From assembly GCA_029215795.1 (NCBI GenBank), contig JARDYH010000005.1, forward strand, positions 163,085,814 to 163,149,813: a stretch of 64,000 nt of DNA. The letters are read 5' to 3'. Both the position numbers and the translations under genes were made by a program. The notes beneath the pieces were generated by a model. That model had not been told where the DNA came from, searched no databases, and was given only the letters and a program-made list of their open reading frames with translations. Position 1 is the first letter of the stretch, and the number at the start of each line of letters is the position of its first letter. Below, piece by piece: positions 34,205 to 45,410 of this stretch. Origin of the DNA: Anniella stebbinsi (Eukaryota; Chordata; Lepidosauria; Squamata; Anniellidae).

Positions 34205-34472
34205 ACAGGATGTACCAAAACAAATGACAGTACTTGCCCATAGAGAAACCATACTTGCCCATAGAGATCCTTTGGACAGCACTTGCCTATAGGGAAAACT
34301 GCTGTCCTGTCCTATGGGGAAGTATGGTTTCCCTATGGGCAAGTGCTGTCCTATGTTTCCCTATAGGCAAGTACTATCCCATGGATCCCTATGGGCAAGT
34401 ATGGTTTCTCTATAGGCAAGTGTTGTCCTATGTTTCCCTATGGGCAAGTACTGTCATTTGTTTTAGTACGGG
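34205..34472. repeat. Inverted cluster of 'CCCTATGGGCAAGT' units
   Basis: Left end 'accaaaacaaatgacagtac' is mirrored by right end 'gtactgtcatttgttttagt'. Between them, units of ACTTGCCCATAGAGA and their inverse TCTCTATAGGCAAGT alternate six or more times. It is a foldback MITE or an inverted tandem array. Confidence 0.65.
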
Positions 34473-34739
34473 AGTCTTTGCAGCTCATAACTTTAGCTCC
34501 AATGCTACATGGGTTCTGTCTATATATAGTAGATATGTCTGTATTTTGTCTGTCAAAATGAGTTCCTAGTTCCCCTTCTAACTCTTATACATTAAATGTG
34601 AAAGGCCAAAAACAAGCTCAGCTATTTGCAGAGGGGGGAATCCTCTTTTCACATTCACCTCCTCCCTCCTAAGAAGTGAAAGGAGTGGGGTATATGGCTG
34701 TTAAGGTGTATCACTTTTCAGTGGTGATACTCCAATTAT

Positions 34740-35065
34740 TGAATAACATCCCCAGAGAGGCTCACCTGGCACCTATAGACCTTTGGACTCCTGGCGAAGA
34801 TCTTATTTGCCCAGGGTTTTTAGCACTTCAGTTTTTTTAAAAAACAACTCGTGCATTTTTAGATCTTTGCACTGCAGTTGGCTTTTATTCTGTTTTTTTT
34901 TTTAAAAAAAACTTTTATTCTGTTTTAAACTTATTTTTATATTGTGTTTTGAGGATGTATGTTGCATTTTACTGAGTTATTGCAATTTATGGTTTGAAGT
35001 GTTGTTTTGTGAATCGTCCAGAGAGGTTCAGCTTTTGGGCAGTACAGAAACATAATAAAGAAAAA
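34740..35065 (+). mobile_element. L2-like LINE 3' end (sense)
   Basis: 'cccagagaggctcacctggc' then an AT-rich tail with 'gtgaatcgtccagagaggttc' and 'gggcagtacagaaacataataaa' (shortened here), the typical terminal segment. Confidence 0.5.
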
Positions 35066-35639
35066 GTGGGGGAGAGGCTTTACACCCCCCACAACCCACT
35101 TTCAGAAGCTTGTTTTGATCAAGGTAAGGACCCTGGAGAACAGAAACTCTAGAAAAATCGCAGTGTGGAATGGAAAGGGGAGCAACAAAGAGATAGCCCC
35201 CCAAAAAACCCCCACACACAATCACAGGAAAAGGTGAAAAGCTTTGCTACAGACGCTTTATTGAATTGTACCAAATAAGATCCATCGTATTTACCGTACC
35301 TACTTTTCCAACTGGACACGCCTTGCTTTTAGATCTCAGCAACTCATCCAGGAACAATCACCCGCACCATCTCCTCCCCTTGTGATATAGCAGTACCCTC
35401 TACGTGGGTCCTCATATACTGCCCAAAGGGCTACGGACTGAATAAAAGTGTAACGACACTTCCGAGTTCCCCCTTGAACTTATGCATCGAAATACTCAAG
35501 AGAGATCAATCAAGGCAGAAAGTCTAAGACTAAATCTAAGTAAAACAACAGCAACCATTGAATTACAGCGAGGCATAGTTTAACCCAACACGCATCGATT
35601 TGCGCTGCAAGTACTGGTGAAAGGACTTTAACGGAGCAA
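35066..35639. other. No gene seen
   Basis: Non-coding, with a C-rich run near 35205. Nothing recognised. Confidence 0.4.
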
Positions 35640-35740
35640 CCCTGTGCATGTTTGCTCAGAAGTAAAATCCTAGTGTGATCGGTTGAGTGTGTGTTACTCT
35701 CCAGTAAGCGGAGATTTAGGATTGCAGTGTGTCTTTGACG
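35640..35740. mobile_element. Short MITE, 'AGAAGTAAGTCCCA' family
   Basis: 'gcaaccctgtgcatgtttgc', 'tcagaagtaaaatcc', ending 'atttaggattgcagtg'. Other copies are at 45079 and 62631. Confidence 0.55.
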
Positions 35741-36062
35741 AAAGCACCAAAGAGATTTGTTGGTGCGCGCACACACACCGTTTGGCGCTATGCCCCCCTG
35801 CCCCGCAGACGGCAGCGTTCAAATGGAAACCAAAAGTTATATGTAAACTTGCTTCTTTCTATAATTGTGACACTTCCCATATGCAAAACGCAGCTAGCCG
35901 CCGGCCATTCAAAGCCGCTGCAACATGATGATGCAACATGATAGAGAACGCAGTAGCCTCTGGGAACTGTAGTCGTTAGTGCCTGTTAGAGAACAAGCAT
36001 ACATCCATGGGAAGGAAAAAGCAACCTATCATCATAGGAGATTCTAGGAATCTTAGGAAGCA

Positions 36063-36158
36063 ATCCTATGCGAGTTCAGACAAAAAAAGTCCTACAACTC
36101 CCACCATGCCCCAAGCAGCCGGCTGGGACATGCCGGGAGTTGTAGGACTTTTGTTTTC
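36063..36158. mobile_element. Palindromic MITE, AATCCTA family
   Basis: 'caatcctatgcgagttcaga', then 'gtcctacaactcccaccatg' and the inverse 'catgccgggagttgtaggac'. Confidence 0.75.
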
Positions 36159-36761
36159 TTCTACCACGGGAAGGCTCAGTAGCTACCAAAGCAATACACA
36201 GGGATTGTAACAACTGCCAGGACCCGGTGGTCCAGGGTAGGCCCCAAATGACCAACCCAAAAGCAGTGGCAGACAACCCAATCATCAGCACATGGGCATG
36301 CTGTAGCCCAGTGGGGCTGATGCTGATTGCTACAGCATCTTTTCTTATGTTTAAAAACATTTTCTAGTAGGGGCAGGTCAGGGATGTACATGGCTACTGA
36401 TGCACTTACTTTTTTACTTCGAAAATATATGATCCTCTTCTACAGCAAAATAGTGCTGAACCCCCGCGTCAACGTATTTAGTAGCATTTTATCGTATCTG
36501 TTAGGTAGGAATGGCAGCTTTGGGGGGCAAGGGAATAGAATGCTGGTTATTGAGGACCTAGGCATCAGCCTTTTCTTGCAGAACTGGGTTGTCACTCCTA
36601 GCCACCCACAAAACATTCAGGATACCAAGAGGCTTTTGGCTGAACCCAAAGGTCCTTCTGATCTAATGCAGCATTCCATGCCAACAAGGGCCAAGCAGAG
36701 GCTTCTGGAAGACCTACAACAGGTTTATTTAACCATGTGGCTACTTACCACTGGGGTAAGA

Positions 36762-36905
36762 ACATAAGAAGAGCCACAATGGATCAGACCAAGAGTCCAT
36801 CCAATCCAGCATTCTGTTCACCCAGTGACCAACCAGTTGTCAACCAGAACCCCCCAAGCAGGACCTGGTGCAACAGTACCCTCCTACCCATGGCCCCCAT
36901 TTAAG
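36762..36905 (+). repeat. 'GGATCAGACCA' family repeat
   Basis: 'aacataagaagagccacaat' and 'ggatcagaccaagagtccat', then 'caagcaggacctggtgcaac'. Confidence 0.65.
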
Positions 36906-37373
36906 TCAGGCATGTGTCTTACTTCAGATGTGAACCTCACAACTAACCTTTCCCTTCACCCCACAACCACTAATCCATGCTTTATAACTGCTTCTATATT
37001 CCAGATATGTTAAAACAAAAACTATTCGCAAACCTTTATTTTAAAAAATACTCTGTGCATCTGCAGGCTTGCCTATTAAGCTCACTTAAATCATAGTCCC
37101 ATCATGACTACAGTAATAAAATGCAAGTTTGCTTCTGCTGTCCTGATCACCTGCCACTTTCTGGGGGACATTTAGGGGGGCATGGGGGACTTTTGCCCCA
37201 AGTTCCAGCCCTACCTGCCCCACTGATTATCAGGCAGGAGAGTATCAGGAATTATTTCATTTTATTAAGAGTACCTTGGTAAGACTTCTCATCCAAGCTG
37301 GTATTTGTATGTCAAAAGGAAGCATAGGAGGTAGGCAACAAGACAGAGACAATGGTCAAGTAATACATTTTTG
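36906..37373. other. No gene seen
   Basis: 3' flank of galectin gene 1; unassigned. Confidence 0.4.
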
Positions 37374-37379
37374 TTTATT
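37374..37379 (-). terminator. Poly(A) signal AATAAA, galectin gene 1
   Basis: AATAAA on minus, 49 bases after the stop codon. It gives a very short 3' UTR, as in other prototype galectin genes. Confidence 0.6.
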
Positions 37380-37427
37380 TTCAGGTTTTTCCTGCTAAGA
37401 GACACACAGAAAGGGTATAATTGCAGT

Positions 37428-37574
37428 TCAATCAACCTTGATGGATTTGATACTGATGTCTCCCTCCACTGAGAAGTACTCTGCAGACCCCAGCCCTAGT
37501 CGATTGGGGAACTTGACCTCCTGGTCTCCATTAATCTTCACTGTCACCTCCTCCTCATCAAGGGAGACACAGAT
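37428..37574 (-). CDS. Galectin gene 1, exon 4
   Basis: Acceptor TTGCTAG; starts ICVSLDEEEV, contains FPNRLGLGSAEYFSVEGD and ends IKSIKVD plus TGA. 147 bases. Confidence 0.92.
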   Translation of the reverse strand: MCVSLDEEEVTVKINGDQEVKFPNRLGLGSAEYFSVEGDISIKSIKVD

Positions 37575-40500
37575 CTAGCAAGTAAAGACAAGGAGTTAAC
37601 TAGAACATAAGAAGAGCCATGCTGGATCAGACCAAGGATCCATATAGTCCAGCACGTTGTCCACACAGCAGCCAACCAGCTGTCAACCAGGGACTCACAA
37701 GCAAATCATGGTGCAACAGCACCATCCCACCCATGTTCCCCAGCACCTGGTGCATATAGGCTTACTGCCTCTGATACTGGAGGTTGCACATAGCCATCAG
37801 GACCAATAGCCATTGATAGCCTTCTCCTCCAGCAATTTATCCAACCTCCTTTAAAAGCCATCCAAATGGGGGGCTATCATCATATCTTGTAGTAGTGAAT
37901 CCCATAGTTTCACTTTCCGGCTCTTGCTGTGTCAAGACCCTCCTCCTCCTCACCTTGATCTCTTCTCCCCTCTGGAAGGGGAACACCGACTCCCGCAACT
38001 CCAAGCCCCACTCTCCCCCTGCCTTGGAGTTACATACAATGATCTTGTTGTCTCCAAGGCTGTCGAAGCGAGGATTGAAGTGAAGGATCAAATCCGAGCT
38101 ATCCCGGCCCAGGTTGAGGGCAAAACTAACAAAGGAAAGGGTGCGTTAGACACCAGGAGCGATGCACATTGGGGGCTCCATCTTCATTCAAGACAGTAGA
38201 GCCCAATCCTGACCTGTTCCATCATTACAGTTCAATCCAAAAAAAGAAAAAAATCCCTCAGCAAATGGTATTGTATTACCCTATTGCTAACTTCTGCCCC
38301 TTATTAGCATCCCCAACCCACTGGATGGTTGCTAGGGCAGGGACAACAAGCACTGGTACCCAGAGTCCACAAATACCTCTTTTCTCTCCCCCCTCACCCC
38401 AGTTCAATCCTTTCTTGTGTCTTTAACAACTTGAACTGCTTGACAACTTGTCACAGACCAATTCAAAGTGCTGGTATTAACATTCAAAGCCCTAAATGGC
38501 CTTGGTTATCAGAAGGATCATCTCCTCCCATATGTAACTGCCTGGATCCTCAGATCATCTTCAGAAGTCCCTCTCAAGGAGCCCCTGACAAATGAAGTAA
38601 AGTGGGTGGTTCCCAGGAGGAGGTTCACGTGACACCTATTATTATTATTATTTTATTTTTATTACATTACTATATCTCCCCATAGCCAAAGCTCTATGGG
38701 TGGTTTACAAAAGGTTAAAACATTAAACATTAAAAATAAATATACAAAATGTAAAACCATAAAAACAGACAAAATACAAAAAAAAAATCCATTTAAAAAC
38801 AACTTTGAGCTTTCAGCCAAAGATATACCGGGGTCAATTAGACTCAACATATGCTGTTAAATGCCTGGGAGAAGAGAAAAGTCTTGACCCGGTGCCAAAA
38901 AGAAAACAATGTTGGCGCCAGGCAGGCCTCTTCGGGGAGATCATTCCATAATTGGGGGGCCACCACAGAAAAGGCCCTTGTTGCTGTCCTCCAAGCTTCA
39001 TGCTCTCAGATGCTGTTCTTCACCAGCATCATTGCCACCCATCTACTTGCCCCCTCTCTCTGGACCCAATCCATCCAGCCAAACCGGACGAGAAGGAGCA
39101 GGTCTAGCAGACTCTGGGGGCTGGCAGGAACCCCACTGTATGGTTCTGGCCCCTGGCAGATACCTGACAAGGTCAACCTCCGACACCGGCCCTCGCTTGA
39201 GAAACTTTAAGGGGAACTGGCAGTGTCCTCTCAGTATTATAAAGAGAGTGTGCTTTGTTTGAAAGTAGAGTTTTGTCAAGATTTGATCAAATGCCACCGT
39301 TCTGACATTGAGACATCTTCTTAAAACTCATCTCTTTATATAGTAGGCTGACCAGACCCCCCGGGGTTTCCTGGTCCTAAACGGGAAAAATGGGCCAAAC
39401 CGGGCCGACCGGGCCCCAGGGGGCAACCTCCGGGAAACAGCTCGTTCTCCTCCCGCGAGGAGGGGGGGGCGGCACGGCACGGCGCGGGTGGGGCGGCACG
39501 GCACGGCGCGGGTGGGGCGGGCGGCGGCGCGAGGCACTTACCTGCTGGGGCATCCGCTTCCCTCCGGTGCTCGGAATCTACTGAGAAACAGGCTTCGCGG
39601 CCTGTCCCTCAGTAGCGCGCCGGGTGATGACGTCATCACCCGGCGCAGTACTGAGAGGCAGGCCAGGAAGCCTGTTTCTCAGTAGATTCCGAGCACCGGA
39701 GGGAAGCAGACGCCCCAGCCGTTAAGGAGCGGGGGGCGGGGGGCGGGGGGGCGGGGGGTCTGCGCGGGGGGGTTGTTTTGGGTGGGTGGGGTGGCGGGGG
39801 GGTCCGGGATTTTGATCCTCAAAATCTGGTCACCCTATTATATAGGCTTTCCCTGAAGCATAACCCAGGGGCTGTCTATACATGGGGAAAGCCCTGTGGT
39901 GGCTATGGATCTGTACCCTGTTGGTTAGATGACGCAGGCGCAGCATCGTAGTCAGCATGGGGCTTCCCCGCAATGCTGCATTTTGAAAAAGTCAGGGATT
40001 TACCCCAACTTTTTCAGAGAGAACGATGTCAACATGGCACTTTCGCCATGTAATGTCACTCCACTCCATGGAGCCAACCCAAGGGTGGAGCCTGGTGGAA
40101 GGCAACTAGCGATTGGTAGCCTTCCACTTCACCAGGAAGAGGGCGGGGACGGCTCTAGTACCTGGATGGCCGCCCAGAAACCCCATGCTCCCTCCTCAGT
40201 GTCAGGATTACCTGACGCCGCCCCGAGAGAGGGAAAGTGTGGGGTTGAGGAGGGAGGTGGCACCAACCCAGTGCTGTGAAAACAGCCCCCCCAACCAGCA
40301 ATGATTTGTAACACAACAGAATGTGCAGTTTTATTGCTGCTTAACTTTATTATGTTTCTTTTATCATTACGTTGATCTTTGTTTTTATGCCATTGCATTT
40401 TATGTTCATGGCTTTGATACTTTTCTGGAAAGTGGTATACAAATTCTTTTCTGGAAAGTGGTATACAAATTTCTTCTGAGGCCCTAACAAGTATTTTGCT

Positions 40501-43500
40501 CCAGGGTACAAATAAGCAAATAACAGAACAGGTAGCTAAGTTTCTGAATCTGGCTATTCGAACCAGATCATTAGCGGACGATTAATATTAACACTCATTA
40601 TTTATAGTATTTATTTGTAGATTTATAGTCCCTTTTTATATCAGCTAAGTTGCAAGCATCATGACTGTATGTTATATTTGTTTTGCCTTTGGTCTATTGA
40701 CTGTAAATAAAGGTTGATTGATTGATTGATTGAATAAATACAATTCATTATGTGATGCAGAACAAAAATGCTGAGTTCTAGGATGGGTAATGTTCGTTTT
40801 TGCTCATGTCGATTTTAAAGACAATCCAAGGCATAGACAAGTCAAGATATATAGCCTTCACACTACCTAAAGCCTACCAGCAATACAAACCTCTTGGCAT
40901 CTGGTGCCACTTTCCCCTTCACTTTGATGCATTCACCAACCTTGACGGACAAGTGGGAAAAAACCGCTTTCTGAAGGAAGGGGAAGCAAAAAAGCATTAG
41001 CACATAGGTAATCTCTAGTACGGGGACACATATCATATCTCCTCAGCCCTGTAGGGCAGGGAAACATTTTCCCCTGCAAAGTGTTTATCCAGGAACCCCC
41101 TGCATGTGGTAGAAAGTTTGGAAGCAGGGCCCACAGAGAGTGGGGTACATAGAAATATCATTCCTGGCCTATAGCTTGAAGAGCACCCACACTCACACAC
41201 TCATCATGTGATCTTTTTAAGACACTGTGCCTGAGCACCACACCAGGATGAGGGGTTGAAAAAGGAGCCAAGGCAGGATTGACGGAAGATGCTGGCTCAT
41301 GCCAGAGGCCTCTCTAGTGTGGCAGCCTGTTCCTCATAGTGTCCAACTACATCCCCAAGCCAGATGATTGGGTAGGGTGGAATCATCTAGGCATCATCCC
41401 CACCACCACCCAAAAAGAGAACAGATTTACCTAACGTCCACATATGCTGATTTATACGTAGAGATGCAAATTTAGAAATTACAGTAACTTAAATAGAAAT
41501 GCAATACAGCTGATCATAGTGGGGAAACTGTAACCAGGTGACCTATGTGTCTGCTCGGACAACTGTTGTCCAGGTGTTCAGTGCGGATGAGCAACTCCAG
41601 ACCCTCTGCTGCGCTCCCTCCCTCCTTATGGATCTTTAATTTGGAACAGTCTTTGGACTGGACAGCCAGTCCAATAGATGACACCTTCAAATAGAGGACC
41701 ATGCTCTGTAAAGTAGGACAAACAGCCACCCTATGCCTGGGCCTGATGGGAAAGCCCACAAGCAAGGCATGAAGACACCAGCCCTCTCCTGCTGTGGTTC
41801 CACAGCAAGTGGCCTACAGAGGCATTCTGCCTGCCTCTACTCCTAGAGGTACCCTATAACCATCAAGACCAATAGCCATTGAGAACCTTGATGTCCATGA
41901 ATGTGCTTATCCCCTGTGAAAGCCACCTAGGTTGGTGCTCATTGTCACATCTTGGGGAAAGGAAGTTCTCTGGTTAGCTACACTCTGCATCAGGGATGGG
42001 GGACATATAGCCCTCCATAAGTTATTGGGCTGCAACTCCCATCATGCCTCACCATTGGCTTTGCTAGTTAGAGTGGATGGGAGCTGCAGGTCAACAACCT
42101 CTGGAGGGCCATACCTTCTCCATTCTTGTTCTGTGTGAAGGAATACTTTGGCCCTGTTCAGACAACATGCTAAGCCATGACAGTTAAGCAGTTTTAGCTA
42201 AACATTATGGCTTAGCATGTCATGTGAACCATTCCTAACCATGATGGCTACATAGCCATAGTTTAAAGACACTCACTAACCACTTGCTGCAAAAGGGTTA
42301 GCAGCTTAATCATGGCTTGGCATGTTGTCTGAATATGCCCTTTGTTTTGTCTGTCCTCACTATTGGATGAGCTGTTGTACTCAACAGTTACTCCAGGGTC
42401 ACAGAACCTCTTTCAGCCCAAAGGCGGAATTCCTTTCGAAGAAGCTCTCAGATGCCATGTTCCAAGGGGACAAAGGTAAACAGGATGTGGCCAAAACTCT
42501 AAAAATACTAGCGTCTTTTAGTTTAAAGCTCATAACTGCCAGAACCTAGGCCTTAGGAGAGGCATTTCAACTTCTTAGCATGGGGAAACAACTACACTAA
42601 AGTCAGGAAACCATCAAACTATAGGTGGCTGAGTAAAAGGGGTGAGACTAGGTAAAGGGTGTATGGTCTTCTGGGGAACGCTGGATTGGAATATCCAGAG
42701 ACTTGGATTTGTCCCTCCAGACTGGAGGTTTTGCTCTCCTGAGCTAGTCCTTCACCCTTCCTAAGAAATTTGGGGATTGTAGTTTTGCGAAGGGAGGGGG
42801 AAATGGAGAAGAGAACTAGGCCTCCAACCACAGAGGTGGAAAAGAGACAAGATTTACACAGCTGTTACATCTTATCTGCATTTGAATCTGCCACAGGCAG
42901 AGCAAGAGTGTAATGCAGAAAAGGGCAAGGGAAGTTACTCTTCCCCAACATTTCTAAGAATTTAATTGGGGATGTGGCATAGTTCATACTAGACAGGGGG
43001 GGAGTTACAAAGTTTTCACTACCTGAAACTAAAAGTCCAATATTTGGGAGTTGATGGGGGACAGCACTGGGCCAAGCCATAAGAAAATGGCATGGCAGAA
43101 TTTGTTGGAGAAAATTTGGCGCTATGGGATTCCAGCTCCTATCTGGAATTGATTTCAGTAACAAACTATCTCCGACTGGTTAATGAGTAAAGGAAGAGAA
43201 GACAACTTTGTTTGAGTTTTGCCAATGCAGGCCAGTAGGGTCTCTTTCGTAATATTTCCAAGGAGTCTTTCAGAAATGCTCGTCTCACTTTGGTCTTTGG
43301 AACTATTGTTATGCCTTGCAATCACGTGTTACTCACAGAGGTTCCTCAAGGCCAGATCAGATCATCATTAAGTAAACAGCCCCACATCAGTACCACTATT
43401 ATGGCTTACTGCTTGTTGTTGTCTCTAGCTTGTTGTTCCTACATGGCACACCAAGATCATTTGCACACCATACAAAGTGTTAAAGTCCCCCAGGAGATAG

Positions 43501-44766
43501 AATTATCTCCCCTCAGATAAGGCTGCCTATCATTTAAGTCACTGTGGTGTCTTTGGACCTTCTCCATCCAATCAGGAGACATACCTACAGTTCAGAGGCT
43601 TCCAGCCTTCTTGGGCCAGCTGACACATTTGGAATTTTGAGTGTCATGGGCGCTTTCATAAAATGGCTACTATGAAGGAGGCATGCCCATTCATAAAATG
43701 GCTGTCATGGTGGGCATGGCCAGTCATAAAACACTCATTTTCCAGAAAGCAAATTGATGATACTAAAAGAAAAGTAACTTGCCCAAGAACCTGAGTACCA
43801 GGTGAGTGTTGGGTCTGAGCTCCAAAACACAAAACTACACTTTTTGAACCCAAATAAAGATAATGCTGGAGGGAAACCCTTTGCCAAAGCATGCTAGCCT
43901 CCCAGTTAAAAGAAAGAAAGAAGTCTTAAGTGATAAAATAAAAATCAGGCTGGGCAGGAAGCCTAGCGGGGCAAGAGAGGTGTCGGGGGGCACCACATTT
44001 GAAACCGCTACTCATGTATGGAAGCATCAGTGGAGGTGGGTAGTTCCTTACACTCCAGAGTAATGCTTTTAGGAAGGGCAAGCCCAAAGTATTTTATTGC
44101 TTCAAGCAAACAGAGCACTCACACACATCAGGGTGCATAATAGCCAAGCAAAAAAAATCTTACAAGTAACTCATTCTGCCCAATGGTAGGGCTGGCCCTG
44201 GTTTTTGGGCTCAGAAGACATACATACACCTGAATAAAGAAGCCTTCACTATAAAGGGTTTGGGAAGCTCAGCCTTAACCACTTGTGTTAAGTTAGTTAA
44301 GAGAACAGCATCTTTCTCCTTTCTATTTTGAGCAATAGATTTCCCCAAAGTTAATTATTAAGGAGATTTCACTAGTGCAGCCTTCCCCAGCCAGGTGCCT
44401 TCCAGGTATTGGACTGCAACTCCTAGTCCAACACCTGGAATGTACCAGGGACTGATGGGAGTTGAAATCCAAAGTATCTGGAGGGCACCAGGTTGGGGAA
44501 GGCTACACTAGAAGAATATTTAAGGGTTCCAGAATGAAACATTACATTAACCATCAGAAAGCTACAGGTTTCCCCTGACCCCAATCCACTAAAAAAAGAA
44601 AAAAGGATTACATATTATTGGCTCGGGATTATGCAACCTCCATTCCTCCTTACAAAAGGTAAAATAAATCATCATGCCCAATCATTATATCGACACAAAA
44701 AAGTACATTAAGCGGTCAAAGGTCTACTACTCCCACCGGCAGGCTAACGTAACTTACAGTTTCCAT
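37428..44766 (-). CDS. Galectin gene 1 (prototype, galectin-1/2 type), four exons
   Basis: A single-CRD beta-galactoside-binding lectin. Exons on minus: 44766-44758 (ATG GAA ACT), 40970-40891, 38125-37954, 37574-37428; 408 coding bases, 135 residues. All introns have GT/AG ends and the phases join cleanly. The exon sizes (9, 80, 172, 147) follow the known prototype galectin plan. Motifs: exon 2 VGECIKVKGKVAPDAK; exon 3 HFNPRF, IIVCNSK, EWGLELRE; exon 4 EEEVTVKINGDQ and VKFPNRLGL. All the canonical sugar contacts (H, N, R; V, N; W, E, R) are present, so it should bind beta-galactosides. There is no signal peptide, as expected for a cytosolic protein released by a non-classical route. A paralogue lies upstream at 58303-62301. 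Introns carry several repeats (LINE, hAT hairpin, MITEs). I cannot choose between galectin-1 and galectin-2 orthology. Confidence 0.92.
37603..37935 (+). repeat. 'GGATCAGACCA' family repeat, long copy in galectin 1 intron 3
   Basis: Longest copy in the window: 'catgctggatcagaccaagg', 'gaccaatagccattgatagc', 'tagtgaatcccatagtttca'. The last 10-20 bases of intron 3 before exon 3 belong to it. Confidence 0.7.
37954..38125 (-). CDS. Galectin gene 1, exon 3 (sugar-binding exon)
   Basis: 172 bases between acceptor TTTGTTAG and donor GTGAGG. FALNLGRDSSDLILHFNPRF, VCNSKAGGEWGLELRE, VFPFQRGEEIK. Carries all the carbohydrate-contact residues. Confidence 0.93.
38420..38625 (+). mobile_element. L2-like LINE C-terminal fragment (sense)
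   Basis: 'aagtgctggtattaacattc', 'aaagccctaaatggccttgg' (FKVLVLTFKALNGLG, the same block as at 51765). Confidence 0.6.
38640..39040 (-). mobile_element. L2-like LINE 3' end (antisense), family B
   Basis: (ATT)n, 'catagccaaagctctatggg', 'aatatacaaaatgtaaaacc', then 'gcctgggagaagagaaaagt', 'ggcctcttcggggagatcat' and 'ccaccacagaaaaggccc': the tail plus the coding C-terminus on minus. Confidence 0.7.
39041..39335 (+). repeat. LINE-like remnant, target of the hAT hairpin
   Basis: 'ttgagacatcttcttaaaac' and 'tcatctctttata' read as LRHLLKTHLF(I), the end of an L2-type frame. It continues after the hAT element at 39846 with 'ggctttccctgaagca'. Confidence 0.45.
39344..39837. mobile_element. hAT-like hairpin MITE (TAGGCTGACCAGA...TCTGGTCACCCTA)
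   Basis: 494 bp, flanked by the exact 8-bp repeat TTATATAG (39336-39343, 39838-39845). The centre is a GC-rich hairpin with arms of about 90 bases ('cttccctccggtgctcggaa', 'tctactgagaaacaggcttc', 'gcgccgggtgatgacgtcat') around 39631/39632. The left third holds tandem 'ggcacggcgcgggtgggg' units, the right third G-runs. The open frames across it are artefacts of base composition. Confidence 0.85.
39865..40300. mobile_element. hAT-like MITE, GGGGCTGTCTA family
   Basis: 'caggggctgtctatacatgg' at left; 'gctgtgaaaacagcccccc' at right. Interior: 'gggatttaccccaacttttt' and 'gcctggtggaaggcaact'. Same subfamily as 21440-21872. Confidence 0.65.
40310..40770 (+). mobile_element. LINE 3' tails (sense), two fragments
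   Basis: 'ttttctggaaagtggtatac' occurs twice (about 40420 and 40450). A second fragment ends 'aaataaaggttgattgattg' with a (GATT)n tail near 40730. Confidence 0.5.
40891..40970 (-). CDS. Galectin gene 1, exon 2
   Basis: 80 bases, acceptor CTTCCTTCAG, donor GTTTGT. Encodes KAVFSHLSVKVGECIKVKGK then VAPDAK. Confidence 0.9.
41745..41955 (+). repeat. 'GGATCAGACCA' family repeat, 5'-truncated
   Basis: 'aagcaaggcatgaagacacc', 'catcaagaccaatagccatt', 'gaaagccacctaggttggtg'. Confidence 0.55.
41990..42120. mobile_element. CAGCCTTCCCCAAC-related MITE
   Basis: 'ctgcaactcccatcatgcct' and 'atgggagctgcaggtcaaca' with 'tctggagggccataccttc'. Diverged ends. Confidence 0.5.
42147..42345. mobile_element. hAT-like MITE, 'GCTAAGCC...CATGGTTTA' family
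   Basis: Left 'ccctgttcagacaacatgct', right 'ggcatgttgtctgaatatgc'. Same interior as 16410 and 16664. Confidence 0.7.
42400..42740 (+). repeat. 'TTTCAGCC...GGAGAAGCT' dispersed repeat
   Basis: 'agaacctctttcagcccaaa', 'gaagaagctctcagatgcca', 'agaggcatttcaacttctta'. Confidence 0.6.
42841..44370. other. No gene seen (galectin 1 intron 1)
   Basis: Intron sequence. The frames at 42865-43164 and 43656-43892 (minus) have no recognised domain. 43662-43735 repeats 'cataaaatggctnnnatg' twice. Confidence 0.45.
44378..44504. mobile_element. CAGCCTTCCCCAAC-family MITE
   Basis: CAGCCTTCCCCAGCCAGGTG ... CACCAGGTTGGGGAAGGCT, flanked by similar 'cactag' sequence on both sides. Confidence 0.8.
44758..44766 (-). 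CDS. Galectin gene 1, exon 1 (coding part)
   Basis: ATGGAAACT followed by GTAAGT. The phase matches exon 2, and the nine-base coding length is typical of prototype galectin genes. Confidence 0.8.
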
Positions 44767-44960
44767 TGTGAGCTTAATGACTCAGCTCAGTTCCAAGCAA
44801 AGGCAATGCTTAAATGTTCTTGTTTTTTCTGTCTGACTTTTAAATAGTGGCAAGGAATAAGCACTGCCTCCTTCCAGCCAATGAGGCACAAGCCAGTAAC
44901 CACCAATCAATCAGAGTAGAAGGGATTGACCAATGGTGGATATTGGTCTCACAATTCATC
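44767..44960 (-). promoter_or_regulatory. Promoter of galectin gene 1
   Basis: A TATTTAAA box on minus at 44839-44846, 73 bases upstream of the ATG. CCAAT boxes (read as ccaat on plus and attgg elsewhere) lie at about 44877-44945, including 'ttgaccaatggtgg'. The same order and motifs recur upstream of gene 2. Confidence 0.55.
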
Positions 44961-45078
44961 CAACGAAATTATCTCTCTGTGCTATTTGTGTCCCATTCCC
45001 AGCCAATCAGAGAAAAGATGGGCGTGACAGACAAACACCTGTGCAATAATTTTGAGCCTGTATCTGTCAGTGATTCAC

Positions 45079-45165
45079 AGCACAATCCTATACATGTCTC
45101 CTCAGAAGTAAGTCCCATTGATTTAGTGGAGGCTTACTCCCAGGTGAATGGCTAAAGGATTGCGG
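45079..45165. mobile_element. Short MITE, 'AGAAGTAAGTCCCA' family
   Basis: 'cacaatcctatacatgtctc', 'ctcagaagtaagtcccattg' and 'aggcttactcccaggtgaat', ending 'aaaggattgc'. An inverted-repeat element just upstream of the galectin 1 promoter. Confidence 0.7.
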
Positions 45166-45224
45166 CACTAATTTCTGGCCGGCTGCCACTGGATTTTGGC
45201 TGTTGTCATTCTAGTCATCAATCC

Positions 45225-45410
45225 ATCAAGCATTTGCTACTAGTCACGATGGCTATATGCCACCTCCAGGATTAGAGCCAACCTGCCTCTGAATTCCAAT
45301 TACTGAGAAATTCAGTAGCTACTGTCCTTGTGTCCTGATTCTGGGTTTCCAGGAGTCATCTGGTTGGCCACTTTAGGGAACAGGATGCTGGACTTGTAAC
45401 TTCCATTGCA
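45225..45410 (-). repeat. 'GGATCAGACCA' family repeat (antisense)
   Basis: 'gctactagtcacgatggcta', 'ctgtccttgtgtcctgattc', 'aggatgctggacttgtaact'. Confidence 0.6.

Noticed and set aside
34234..34569. 111-codon frame with repeated 'MPIxKPYxPI' and 'SLWAS' words
   Set aside because: It reads the inverted tandem units of the foldback cluster and is not a protein repeat.
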